From CAYSPU01 sp964432995 (GTDB lineage: Bacteria > Verrucomicrobiota > Verrucomicrobiia > Limisphaerales > JAHDYP01), in the NCBI GenBank assembly GCA_964432995.1, contig CAYSPU010000107.1:1-18268 (forward strand): 18,268 bases of DNA, written 5' to 3'. Under the pieces are notes generated by a model that was given only the letters and a program-made list of their open reading frames with translations, did no database searches and had not been told where the DNA came from. A program made the position numbers and the translations under genes. Below are positions 6,491 through 14,978 of the stretch, in pieces (within the stretch, counting starts at the first letter, position 1; every line of letters starts with the position of its first letter).

Positions 6491-7630
6491 ATGAGGCAGT
6501 TCGTCTCCATCGCGGTGAACACGTTCATGGAGCTGGTTCGGCAGCCGGTTTTCCTGCTGCTTGCGACCTGTTCCTCGGGTTTTGCTGTGTTTCTGTCGGC
6601 AGTGCCGTATTTCGGGTTCGGGGAAGACCCGAAGCTGGTGAAGGACAGCACGCTGGCCGTGATGCTTGTTTCGGGACTTTTTGGCGCGGTGTTGAGCGCC
6701 TCGGCGTCGTTCTCCCGGGAGATCCGGCAAGGAACGGCTCTAGCGGTGCTTTCGAAGCCGGTAGGGCGCGCCAAGTTCCTCCTGGCCAAGTATGTGGGTT
6801 TGGCGGCGTCGCTGACGGTGCTGACCTACGTCAACCTGCTGGGGGCGTTGTTGGCGAGCAAGATGGCCTTTGATGCGTATGGGGATGCGGATCTTGGGGC
6901 GCTGGGGGCGTTTTTTGGGGCGGTGGTTCTGGCGTATGCGCTGGGCGGGTTCAGCAACTACTTCCTGCGTCGGCCGTTTGTGGCGGACGCGATGTTGGCG
7001 TTGGTGGGGACGGTGAGTGTGGCGGTGGCGGTGATGGTGTGGGTGGTGCCGAAGACGTCGCCGTGGGGGGAGGCGATGCACGCGGACTGGCGGTTGCTGC
7101 CGGCGGCGGTATTGATCTTGTTTGCGCTGTGGGTGTTGGCGGGGGTGGCGCTGGCGTGCGCGACGCGGTTCGACATGATCCCGACGTTGGCGATCTGCAC
7201 GGGGGTGTTTTTGTTGGGGCTGATGTCGGACTACCTGTTCGGGCGGCTGGCGGATCCGGTCTGGAACGGGAACCTGCTGGAGGAATCGCGCAACCTCGGT
7301 CGGTCGGAGGACCAGCGTCAGTTGCTGACGAAGGCGCTCGAGAGCTACGACAAGGACAAGGACGGGCGGCTGGATCTGGAGGAGCGCGACCAGGTATCGG
7401 TGGAGGATCGGGAGGCAATGGTGCAGGCGGGTTTGGGGGGGCGCCGCTGGGCATCGGTGCTTTACACGGTGTTTCCCAATTGGCAGCTTTTCTGGCTCGC
7501 CGACGCGCTGGAGGGGAAGAACGAGATCCCCTGGAGTTATGTGGGGCAGGCCGTGGGGTATGTGGTGGGGTATCTGGGGGCGACGTTGGTGGCGGCGCTG
7601 CTGCTATTCGAGCATCGGGAGTTGAGCTGA
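6491..7630 (+). CDS. ABC-2 type transporter permease A with EF-hand-like loop
   Basis: This inner-membrane protein of 379 residues is predicted to be one half of an ABC exporter. I count about seven helices before residue 255 (roughly 20-40, 55-73, 102-122, 136-156, 163-186, 202-225, 231-251) and one near 350-374. After helix 2 it has SREIRQGTALAVLSKPVGRAKFLLAK, written here as two pieces: SREIRQGTALAV and LSKPVGRAKFLLAK (75-100). The same stretch recurs as TKPVARWEVWLGK in permease B, so the two are related and probably pair. The loop before the last helix holds D-x-D-x-D-G-x-L-x-x-x-E at 287-298, a complete EF-hand calcium loop; if the N-terminus is cytoplasmic this loop faces the periplasm. 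It is the first gene of an eight-gene run, with the next start 7 nt after its stop. The substrate is unknown. The start has no clear Shine-Dalgarno. Confidence 0.85.
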   Translation: MRQFVSIAVNTFMELVRQPVFLLLATCSSGFAVFLSAVPYFGFGEDPKLVKDSTLAVMLVSGLFGAVLSASASFSREIRQGTALAVLSKPVGRAKFLLAKYVGLAASLTVLTYVNLLGALLASKMAFDAYGDADLGALGAFFGAVVLAYALGGFSNYFLRRPFVADAMLALVGTVSVAVAVMVWVVPKTSPWGEAMHADWRLLPAAVLILFALWVLAGVALACATRFDMIPTLAICTGVFLLGLMSDYLFGRLADPVWNGNLLEESRNLGRSEDQRQLLTKALESYDKDKDGRLDLEERDQVSVEDREAMVQAGLGGRRWASVLYTVFPNWQLFWLADALEGKNEIPWSYVGQAVGYVVGYLGATLVAALLLFEHRELS

Positions 7631-7637
7631 AGAACGC

Positions 7638-9545
7638 ATGCAACAGAACTACCGAATCACCGGATTGATCAACTGGCTGAGCCTGCTGGCGGTGACGGCG
7701 CTGGGGGTGGCGTTGGCGCGCTATGCGAGCACGGCGGCGGGCATGGTGGGCGTCACCTTTCTGGTCCTGGGCTTCCTGGTGGCGGCCGTCAGTTACTTTC
7801 AGATGAGGCTCGGGGCGCGGGAGGAATTCGAGAGGCTCGAATTCGAGGAGTTGAAGAAGGCCAAGGGGGAGTCGGCGTTGTTTGCCGATGCGGAGTCGTT
7901 TTCGGCGCGGCGTTCGCGCGAGCAGTTCGAGAGGTATCTGGTGCCGGCGTTCAGTTTTCTGTTGCTGGCGATGCAGAGTTGGGTGGCGGTTTACGGGTGG
8001 CGCTGGGCAACGAAGATGGGACCTCCGGTCGTCGACAAGGCGACGATGGCCATCTTCTTTTACGCCCTGTTCGCGCTGGTGCTGTTTCTCCTGGGCAAGT
8101 ATTCGGCGGGGTTGGCGCGCCTGGACCGCCAGCGCCTGCTGCGACCCGGGGCCGGCTATTTGATGCTGGGATCCGTCGTTTGCTTCCTGGCGGCCGGCGT
8201 GGAGGCCGCGGCCTGGTTTGGCTTCCCGCAGGTGGACCTGTATGTGGCGCGGGCTTTCTGTGTGGTGCTCGGGCTGACGGCGTTGGAGACGTTGGTGAGC
8301 CTGGTGCTGGAGATTTACCGGCCGCGGGTGCGGGGGCAGGCGGTGCGATTGCTGTACGAGAGCCGGTTGATCGGGTTGCTGGGGCAGCCGGGAGGGCTGA
8401 TCACGACGGCCGCCCAGGCGCTCGATTACCAGTTCGGTTTCAAGGTTTCCGAGACTTGGTTCTACAAGTTCCTCGAACGCGCGTTCTCGTGGGTGGTGCT
8501 GCTCCAGTTGGGGGTGCTGTTTCTGACGACGGCCGTGGTGATTGTCGAACCCGGCGAGCAGGCGTTGCTGGAGCGCTGGGGCAAGCCGGTGGCCGCGCGG
8601 CCGGTGTTGGACTCGGGGCTGCACCTGAAGTGGCCCTGGCCCATCGACCAGGTCTACCGCTTCCCGACCCGGCAGATTCAGAGCTTTGTCATTGGCGTCG
8701 TCCCGGATCCGGAGCTGGAGAAAGAGCGGGTGGTGCTCTGGACCCGGCCGCACTACAAGGAGGAGTTCAACATGCTGGTAGCGAGCCGGGACCCGTCCGA
8801 GAGGGTGGCTGCGGCCGGTGCGGAGAAACCGGTCCCTGCCAACCTCCTGGTGGCCAGCATCCCCGTCCACTACGAGGTCACCAACCTCGTCCAATGGACC
8901 TACCAACACCAGGACGCCGGGAAATTGCTCGAGGACATCGCCAACCGCGAGGTGGTCCGCCACTTTGTCAATGTCGACCTCGACCTGGTGATGTCGAGCG
9001 AGCTGATGGCGTCGAGCCGCGCGCTGCGCGAGCGAATCCAGGCGCAAGCGGACGCGCTGGCACTGGGCGTGCGCGTGGTTTGGGTGGGGCTGCAGAACAT
9101 TCACCCGCCGATTGGCGACAAGATGTTGCCCGTGGCCGCCTCGTTCGAGCAGGTGGTCGGGGCGATGCAGAAGAAGGAGACCAATGTCCTCGCCGCCCAG
9201 GCCTACCAGGCCCGACAGGTCCCCGCTGCCCAGGCGGAAGGGTCCAACGCGATCTCCCGGGCGCAAGGAGAGCGGGTTTTGAAGGTCCAGACGGCGGCCG
9301 GTGAGGCGGACCGGTTCCTGAAACAAGACGCCGCCTACCAGGCGTCACCCAACGCCTATCGGCAGCGGGTCTACCTGGACACGCTGGCGCGGACGATTGC
9401 CCCGGTGCGCAAGTACGTGCTTGCGGCGACGAACACGACCGAGGTGCTGCAGATGAACCTCGAGGAGAAGGTGCGCAGCGACCTGGCCAGCGGCGTGATT
9501 CTGCCACCCGACGCCTTCAAGCCGGCGGAGCCCAAGAAGGAGTGA
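7638..9545 (+). CDS. SPFH/HflK-like protein with seven-helix N-terminal membrane domain
   Basis: This membrane scaffold protein has 635 residues. HflK in E. coli has about 420 residues and a single anchor, so this one is unusually long. The N-terminal half has about six hydrophobic helices (near 11-29, 36-54, 100-121, 135-154, 172-194, 203-226). A seventh (283-303) leads directly into an SPFH domain that starts VIVEPGEQALLERWGKP and continues GLHLKWPWPIDQVYRFPTRQ. The SPFH domain (about 300-500) is followed by an Ala/Gln/Glu-rich helical region (505-565) likely to form a coiled coil. SPFH proteins assemble into rings or cages in the membrane; HflK/HflC enclose FtsH in E. coli, but no ftsH is present here. 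It lies between permease A and the HflC homologue with 7-nt gaps on each side. The function of the six-helix module is unknown. Confidence 0.85.
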   Translation: MQQNYRITGLINWLSLLAVTALGVALARYASTAAGMVGVTFLVLGFLVAAVSYFQMRLGAREEFERLEFEELKKAKGESALFADAESFSARRSREQFERYLVPAFSFLLLAMQSWVAVYGWRWATKMGPPVVDKATMAIFFYALFALVLFLLGKYSAGLARLDRQRLLRPGAGYLMLGSVVCFLAAGVEAAAWFGFPQVDLYVARAFCVVLGLTALETLVSLVLEIYRPRVRGQAVRLLYESRLIGLLGQPGGLITTAAQALDYQFGFKVSETWFYKFLERAFSWVVLLQLGVLFLTTAVVIVEPGEQALLERWGKPVAARPVLDSGLHLKWPWPIDQVYRFPTRQIQSFVIGVVPDPELEKERVVLWTRPHYKEEFNMLVASRDPSERVAAAGAEKPVPANLLVASIPVHYEVTNLVQWTYQHQDAGKLLEDIANREVVRHFVNVDLDLVMSSELMASSRALRERIQAQADALALGVRVVWVGLQNIHPPIGDKMLPVAASFEQVVGAMQKKETNVLAAQAYQARQVPAAQAEGSNAISRAQGERVLKVQTAAGEADRFLKQDAAYQASPNAYRQRVYLDTLARTIAPVRKYVLAATNTTEVLQMNLEEKVRSDLASGVILPPDAFKPAEPKKE

Positions 9546-9552
9546 TTTTTTT

Positions 9553-10461
9553 ATGAAGCGATCCCCGATCACGCTCATTACTGGCGGCATTCTGCTGCTG
9601 ATCTTCGGCTGCATGCTGTTTACCTACCAGGTGCGGCAGACGGAACTGGCGGTGGTCACGACGTTTGGCCGGTATGCCGGCAGCGAGACCAACGCCGGCT
9701 TCGGCTTCCGCTGGCCGTGGCCCATCCAACGCGTCTATCAGTTCGACCGCCGGCTCCAGATCTTCGAAAGCAAGTTCGACCAGGCGATTACGGCGGATCA
9801 GATCAACCTGATCGCGAAGGTCTACGTGGGATGGCGCATTGCCGGCAACGGCCGCATCTACCTGGAACGCTTCAACGGGGATCTGGCCGCCGTCGAGCGC
9901 ACTCTGGAACCGGTGGTCCGCAACGCCCAGCGCGAAGTGATCGGACAGCACGACTTCGGGGACTTCGTCTCCACCAACGTCGCCGAGCTTCAGTTCGATC
10001 GTGTCGAGCAGGAGATGCTGGCCCGGGTCAAACAGAGTACCCAGGACGACTACGGCATCGAGTTCGAGATCCTGGGCATCCGGCAGTTGGGTCTGCCGGA
10101 GAGCATCACCACCACCGTGTTCGAGCGCATGCGGAAGGAGCGCGAGCGCCTGGCCGCGAAGTATCAGTCCGAAGGCGACCGGGATGCCAAGATCATCAAG
10201 GGCGAGGCCGACGGGCAGGCGAACGAAATCCTGGCCCGCGCCCGGGCGGAAGCGCAGCGGATTCTGGGCGATGCCGAGGTGCAGGCCCAGGAGTACTACA
10301 AGGTGTTCGAGAAGAACCCGGAGCTGGCGGTGTTTCTGTTTCAGCTCAAGTCGCTCGAGCAGTCGCTGAAGGAGCGGAGTCACCTGATCCTCGACCAGCA
10401 GACGCCGCCGTTCAACCTGCTGCGCGATCCCGTCGCCCCGTCGGCCAACCCCGGTCACTAA
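9553..10461 (+). CDS. hflC: HflC-family SPFH membrane protein
   Basis: This protein of 302 residues is close to the usual HflC length. One N-terminal anchor (about 7-25) is followed by the SPFH domain (QTELAVVTTFGRY..., GFGFRWPWPIQRVYQFDRR). The typical HflC helix begins ERMRKERERLAAKYQSEG (191-208) and continues DAKIIKGEADGQANEI, with FLFQLKSLEQSL (261-272) near the end. In E. coli HflC partners HflK in a cage that regulates the FtsH protease. Here the partners are most likely the SPFH proteins encoded on both sides. AAGGAG in the preceding gene's end lies about 10 nt before the ATG, with a 7-T run between, giving one of the few clear ribosome sites in the window. It starts 7 nt after the upstream stop. 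Confidence 0.9.
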   Translation: MKRSPITLITGGILLLIFGCMLFTYQVRQTELAVVTTFGRYAGSETNAGFGFRWPWPIQRVYQFDRRLQIFESKFDQAITADQINLIAKVYVGWRIAGNGRIYLERFNGDLAAVERTLEPVVRNAQREVIGQHDFGDFVSTNVAELQFDRVEQEMLARVKQSTQDDYGIEFEILGIRQLGLPESITTTVFERMRKERERLAAKYQSEGDRDAKIIKGEADGQANEILARARAEAQRILGDAEVQAQEYYKVFEKNPELAVFLFQLKSLEQSLKERSHLILDQQTPPFNLLRDPVAPSANPGH

Positions 10462-10470
10462 TCTCCCGCG

Positions 10471-11607
10471 ATGAGCCACGATCATCTGCATCCTGAACCG
10501 GAGGACGCCCGCAAGTCCGCGAGTCCGACGGCGCCGCGTCCGGCGCCTGCGGCGCTCGAGGATGCCGGGGCGCAGGCGCTGGCCGAGGCGTTGCGGAGCA
10601 GCTTTGGCATCGTCAAGTTCCTCATGCTGGGACTGGTCGCCGCCTTCTTCATTTCCGGGGTCTTCACCGTCAAACCCAACCAGGTGGCGATTCTGCTGCG
10701 GTTCGGAGCGGTGGTGGGCACCGGTCCCGACCAGTTGCTCCAGCCGGGATTGCACTGGAAACTGCCCTATCCGATCGACGAGCTGGTCACCGTGCCCGTG
10801 GGCGAGACCCGCATGATCACCTCGTCCACCGGTTGGTACGGCATGACGCCCGAGGAAGCGGTCGCCGGCGAGAAGAGTGAGGAAAACGCCCCCGTGTCCC
10901 TCCAGCCGGGATGGGACGGTTACACCCTGACCGGTGACCGCAACATCATCCATGTGCGGGCCACCTTGAACTACCGGATCAGCGATCCCCGCGCCTTCGC
11001 GTTCGGGTTCGTCGGTTACACGAACTTCCTGCAGAGCGCCCTGGACAACGCGCTGTTCCACGCCTCGGCCCGGTTCCATTCGGACGATGCCCTGTATCGC
11101 CAGCGCGCCCGTTTCCAGGAGGCCGTGTTGGCCCGAGTGACCGAGACCGTCGAACGCCTCGGCCTCGGCGCCGCCCTCGACCTCCGCGAGGTCCGGGTCG
11201 ACCCGCCGCTCAGCGTCAAGAAGGCCTTTACCGACGTGCTCGACGCCCAACAGAAAGGGGATACCCGCGTGCGCGAGGCCGAGGCCTACGCCCGCAACGT
11301 CACCAATAGCGCCATCGGCGAGGCTTCGGTCGTCGTGCAAACCAGCCTCACCATGAGCAACACCCTCGTCGAAGCCGTGCGCACCGACGCCACGAACTTC
11401 CTCGGGCTGCTGCCGAGTCACGCCCGGAATCCGCAACTCCTGAAGGAACGCCTCCGGACCGAGACCGTGCAGCGCGTGCTGACGAATGCCCAGTTCAAGG
11501 CGTTCCTCTCGGAGCGCCCGGACGGCCAGTCGCGCGAACTGCGCATCCTGCTCAGTCGCGAGCTGGAAGCCCCGACCAAGACCGAAGCGCCCGCCAAACA
11601 ACCTTAG
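10471..11607 (+). CDS. Third SPFH (HflK-like) membrane protein
   Basis: This protein of 378 residues has a cytoplasmic Pro/Ala-rich N-terminus beginning MSHDHLHPEPED (three His within seven residues), one anchor (about 46-66), then an SPFH domain. The domain carries TVKPNQVAILLRFGAVVG (66-83), GLHWKLPYPIDELVTVPVGE (93-112) and, after an insertion, LTGDRNIIHVRATLNYRISD (153-172), which matches the HflK pattern. The C-terminal part is shorter than in the upstream SPFH proteins and lacks their long charged coil. Together with its two neighbours it could form a three-component hetero-oligomeric ring. It begins 9 nt after hflC and ends 7 nt before the metal ATPase. There is no Shine-Dalgarno at the ATG. 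Confidence 0.85.
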   Translation: MSHDHLHPEPEDARKSASPTAPRPAPAALEDAGAQALAEALRSSFGIVKFLMLGLVAAFFISGVFTVKPNQVAILLRFGAVVGTGPDQLLQPGLHWKLPYPIDELVTVPVGETRMITSSTGWYGMTPEEAVAGEKSEENAPVSLQPGWDGYTLTGDRNIIHVRATLNYRISDPRAFAFGFVGYTNFLQSALDNALFHASARFHSDDALYRQRARFQEAVLARVTETVERLGLGAALDLREVRVDPPLSVKKAFTDVLDAQQKGDTRVREAEAYARNVTNSAIGEASVVVQTSLTMSNTLVEAVRTDATNFLGLLPSHARNPQLLKERLRTETVQRVLTNAQFKAFLSERPDGQSRELRILLSRELEAPTKTEAPAKQP

Positions 11608-11614
11608 GCTCCCT

Positions 11615-13744
11615 ATGCAAGTCACGTCGCTCCTGAGCCAGAACGAGCCCGAGCCTTCCCACGCCGGCAAGGGATGCTGTTGCGGCCACGATCACGACCA
11701 TGGCCATGATCATGACGCGGATGGCGCCCATATACATCGCCACGGCCACGATCACGAGCACATCCCGGTGCGGCTGTGGCAGATGGTTGCCGGCCTGATC
11801 CTCATTCTGAACTCGTTTGTCGTCCAATGGACGCTCGACCGCAGCACCATGGTCTCCGGCTTGAGCGCCATGCTGGGGGCGATCATCCTCGGCTACCCCA
11901 TCATGGCCACGGCCCTCAAGGATATCCGCCGCGGCGTCCTCAGCATCAACGAACTCGTCGCCATCGCCGTCCTCGCCGCCTTCGCCGCGGGCGATCCGTC
12001 GTTTTCGGCCACGGGGATCGACGGAACGCCGTCGCACTCCCAGTTTGGCGGTTACCAGACCGCCGGCATCATCGCGTTCTTCATGTTGCTCGGGGAGTTG
12101 ATCGAGACCCGCACGGCGGCCGGAGCCCGCGCCTCGATCGAGGGGCTGATCCGCCTCACGCCCACCAAAGCCCGCCGGATCAAGGGCAAGGAGGAGGAAG
12201 AAGTCGCCGCCCAGGAACTCGTGGTCCAGGATGTCATCCGGGTGCGCCCGGGGGACAACATCCCGGCCGACGGCGTCATCCTGAGTGGCCAGGGGTCGTT
12301 CAACCAGGCGACGATCACGGGGGAATCGCTGCCGGTGGACAAGAAGCCGGGCGACGAAGTGTTCGCCGGCACGCAGAACCTGACGGGAGTGATCGAGATG
12401 CAGGTTACCCGGGCTGGGAAGGACACCACCCTGGGCCGGGTGCGGGAGCTGATTCTGGCGGCGGAGAAAACGAAGCTGCCACTGCTGCGGATCATCGACC
12501 AGTACATGGTCTATTACACGCCGCTGGTGTTGGTGATTGCGGCGTTGGTCTGGGCGTTTACCAACCAACTCGACCGCGTGATATCCGTGTTGGTGGTCTC
12601 CTGTCCGTGTGCCTTCATTCTGGCCTCGCCCACGGCCATGGTCGCGGCCCTTTCCGCCGCGGCGCGTCTGGGCATCCTGATCAAGAACGTGGGAGACATC
12701 GAGTTGGCGGCGCGGATCAACGCCTTCGTGTTTGACAAGACCGGCACCCTGACCACGGGCCACCTGGCTGTCAGCCGCCTCGCGCCTCTCGGCGAGGTCA
12801 AGCCGGCCGAATTGCTGCGCATCGCCGCCTCCGCCGAACGCTACAGCAACCACCCGACCGCCAAAGCGCTCGTCCAGTTGGCCGAAGAGGCGGGGGTGCC
12901 CCTGGCCGAGCCGCGCGACTTCGCGGAAACGGCCGGCCGCGGCATTCAGGCGCGCGTCGAGGGGGCGGAGATTGTGGTGGGCCGCGCCCAGTGGTTGCGC
13001 GACCGCGGGATCACCGAGGAGTTCGAGAAATCGGTGGACCTGAACGAGACCGAGGGGTTCAGCCTGTTGTTTGTGGCGCGCAACGGCCGCTGCCTGGGGT
13101 GGGTGGGGCTGCAGGACCAGACCCGGGCCGAGGCGCGCGAGTCGCTGCAGGGTTTGAAGGAGCAGGGCGCCCGCCGCATCGCCATGGTGTCCGGCGACCG
13201 TCAACCCGTCGCCACCCGCGTTGCCCGCGAGATCGGCTGCGAAGAGGTGGTGGCCGAGTGCCTGCCCCAGAACAAGGTGGAGTTTGTGCGGCAGTTCAAG
13301 GGGCGCGGCTATCGGGTGGCGGTGGTGGGCGACGGGGTGAATGACGCGCCGGCTCTGGCGGCGGGCGACATGGGAATCGCGATGGGCGCCGCCGGGAGCG
13401 AGGTGGCGATTCACAGTGCCACAATCGCGCTGATGAACAATGATCTCCGGCGCCTCCCCTTCCTGGTGCGGCTCTCCCGTCAGACCCGGGCGGTGATCAA
13501 CCAGAACTTCCTGTTCGGCGTCGTCTTCATCATCGGCGGCTTGACCGCCAGCGCCTTCGGGTATTTGAGCCCGATCTTCGCCGCGATCCTGCACAACGCC
13601 GGGTCTCTGATCGTCGTCTTCAACAGCGCCCGGTTGGTGCGCCTTGGCGAGGAACTCGAGCCCTACCAGCCGGCCGCCGCGCCTTCCTCGGGGAACGGGG
13701 GCCCCACGCCGTCGCCCGCGCCGCTCGCCGCACAGCCGGCCTGA
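11615..13744 (+). CDS. P1B-type heavy-metal-transporting ATPase
   Basis: This ATP-driven metal exporter has 709 residues and all core P-type motifs. These are TGES (235-238), the intramembrane CPC (330-332, in SCPCAFILASPTA), phosphorylation site DKTGTLT with D374, HP (413-414) and GDGVND (572-577). In place of a folded HMA domain, the N-terminus has three consecutive Cys (21-23) and about eleven His between 25 and 49, a flexible metal-binding tail. A 15-bp exact direct repeat (11683-11697 and 11743-11757) encodes part of it. The last helices carry ILHNAGSLIVVFNSARL, which matches neither the copper (MxxSS) nor the zinc (K...D) subgroup signature I know, so the metal cannot be assigned. I chose the ATG at 11615, 7 nt after the preceding stop; the longer reading would overlap the SPFH gene by 120 nt. 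Confidence 0.95.
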   Translation: MQVTSLLSQNEPEPSHAGKGCCCGHDHDHGHDHDADGAHIHRHGHDHEHIPVRLWQMVAGLILILNSFVVQWTLDRSTMVSGLSAMLGAIILGYPIMATALKDIRRGVLSINELVAIAVLAAFAAGDPSFSATGIDGTPSHSQFGGYQTAGIIAFFMLLGELIETRTAAGARASIEGLIRLTPTKARRIKGKEEEEVAAQELVVQDVIRVRPGDNIPADGVILSGQGSFNQATITGESLPVDKKPGDEVFAGTQNLTGVIEMQVTRAGKDTTLGRVRELILAAEKTKLPLLRIIDQYMVYYTPLVLVIAALVWAFTNQLDRVISVLVVSCPCAFILASPTAMVAALSAAARLGILIKNVGDIELAARINAFVFDKTGTLTTGHLAVSRLAPLGEVKPAELLRIAASAERYSNHPTAKALVQLAEEAGVPLAEPRDFAETAGRGIQARVEGAEIVVGRAQWLRDRGITEEFEKSVDLNETEGFSLLFVARNGRCLGWVGLQDQTRAEARESLQGLKEQGARRIAMVSGDRQPVATRVAREIGCEEVVAECLPQNKVEFVRQFKGRGYRVAVVGDGVNDAPALAAGDMGIAMGAAGSEVAIHSATIALMNNDLRRLPFLVRLSRQTRAVINQNFLFGVVFIIGGLTASAFGYLSPIFAAILHNAGSLIVVFNSARLVRLGEELEPYQPAAAPSSGNGGPTPSPAPLAAQPA

Positions 13745-13753
13745 CGTCATGCC

Positions 13754-14965
13754 ATGACCACCGCCGTTTCCACTTCGCCGGCCGCCGCCGGAGCCGCGTC
13801 CGCCACCGAACCGGTCGTCGTCGTGCGCGGCCTCACCAAGGTGTTCAAGGACTTCTGGGGCCGCCCCAAGGCGCGCGCCGTGGACCAGGTCGATTTCGAG
13901 GTGCGCCGCGGCGAGGTATTCGGTTTGCTGGGACCCAACGGCTCGGGCAAGTCGACCACGGTCAAGATGCTCCTGGGCCTGCTGCATCCCACACGCGGCT
14001 TCATCGAGGTCTTCGGCCATGCTCCCCGGCATGTCGCCACCAAGGCGCGCATCGGCTATCTCCCCGAGGAATCCTATCTCTATCGCTACCTGGACTCGAG
14101 GGAGACGCTGGATTTCTTCGGCAGCCTGTTCGACCTGCCGCCCGGGGAACGCAACCGACGGACGGAACAGCTCCTCGAAATGGTCGGATTGAACCAGGTG
14201 CGCCGGCGCCTCGTGGGCGAGTTCTCCAAGGGCATGCAGCGCCGCATCGGCCTCGCCCAGGCCCTCATCAACGACCCCGACCTCGTGATCCTCGACGAGC
14301 CTACCTCGGGCCTGGACCCGATCGGTTGCCGCGAAGTCAAGGACCTCATTCTGGCCCTGGCCCGCCGCGGCAAGACCGTCATCCTCAGCAGCCATCTCCT
14401 CGCCGATGTCGAGGACGTCTGCGATCGCGTCGTCATTTACTACGGCGGACGGGTCCAGGCCATGGGATCCCTGCGGGAGCTGTTGGCCACGCCGGACTCG
14501 CTCCGCATCACCACGCCCGTCTTAAGCCCGGAAACCCTGCAGCGCGTGATGGAAATCCTCCGCCGGGACGCGGCCGAGGACCGGGTGCGGGTGGACACTC
14601 CCACGCAGAACCTGGAGAGCTACTTTCTGGGCGTGGTGGAGAAGGCGCGGGCCAGCGAACTGCAGACCTCCGGTGCCACGTCGGGCAGTCACGTGGCCGC
14701 CTACCTGCGCGGGGAGGCCGAGGCCTCCACCCGATCCGACAGGGTTCTCGAGCGATTGGCGCGCCCCGCCGCGCCGGCCCCCGAACCGGAAGTCCACGTG
14801 CCGGCTCCGGAAGAGGCGATGGACCTTCGGAAACTCGAAAGCCTGACCCAGGCGCCCGCGCCGGCACCGTCGTCCGCCGAGCCCGAGAAGCCTGCCGTGC
14901 AGCCGGCGGACCTCGAGAAGGCCAACGAGAAGCTCTCCTCGCTGCTCGGCAAGCCGCGTTCGTAG
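13754..14965 (+). CDS. ABC transporter ATP-binding protein
   Basis: This cytoplasmic ATPase has 403 residues. Motifs are Walker A GPNGSGKST (60-68), a Q-loop region with Glu (GYLPEES, 101-107), a signature FSKGMQ (157-162), Walker B DLVILDE (176-182) and the H-loop His (214). The ABC domain ends near residue 250. About 150 further residues follow, of which the last 80 are rich in Pro, Ala and Glu and end in a short charged helix (LEKANEKLSSLLGK); this tail is not typical of the family and could dock a partner. It is the only ATP-binding subunit in the run and lies next to permease B, so it probably drives both permeases. It belongs to the ABC-2 exporter type (CcmA/YhaQ-like). The gap to the P-type ATPase gene is 9 nt. 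An out-of-frame ATG at 13749 can be ignored. Confidence 0.93.
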   Translation: MTTAVSTSPAAAGAASATEPVVVVRGLTKVFKDFWGRPKARAVDQVDFEVRRGEVFGLLGPNGSGKSTTVKMLLGLLHPTRGFIEVFGHAPRHVATKARIGYLPEESYLYRYLDSRETLDFFGSLFDLPPGERNRRTEQLLEMVGLNQVRRRLVGEFSKGMQRRIGLAQALINDPDLVILDEPTSGLDPIGCREVKDLILALARRGKTVILSSHLLADVEDVCDRVVIYYGGRVQAMGSLRELLATPDSLRITTPVLSPETLQRVMEILRRDAAEDRVRVDTPTQNLESYFLGVVEKARASELQTSGATSGSHVAAYLRGEAEASTRSDRVLERLARPAAPAPEPEVHVPAPEEAMDLRKLESLTQAPAPAPSSAEPEKPAVQPADLEKANEKLSSLLGKPRS

Positions 14966-14978
14966 CCGCCTCTGCCGC

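Noticed and set aside
6951..9326. 791-residue minus-strand open frame opposite the permease and SPFH genes
   Set aside because: Translation is Pro/Arg/His-rich antisense of well-supported membrane genes; a GC-rich shadow.
11552..14395. 947-residue minus-strand open frame
   Set aside because: Antisense shadow of the P-type ATPase and ABC ATPase genes, which carry intact catalytic motifs on the plus strand.
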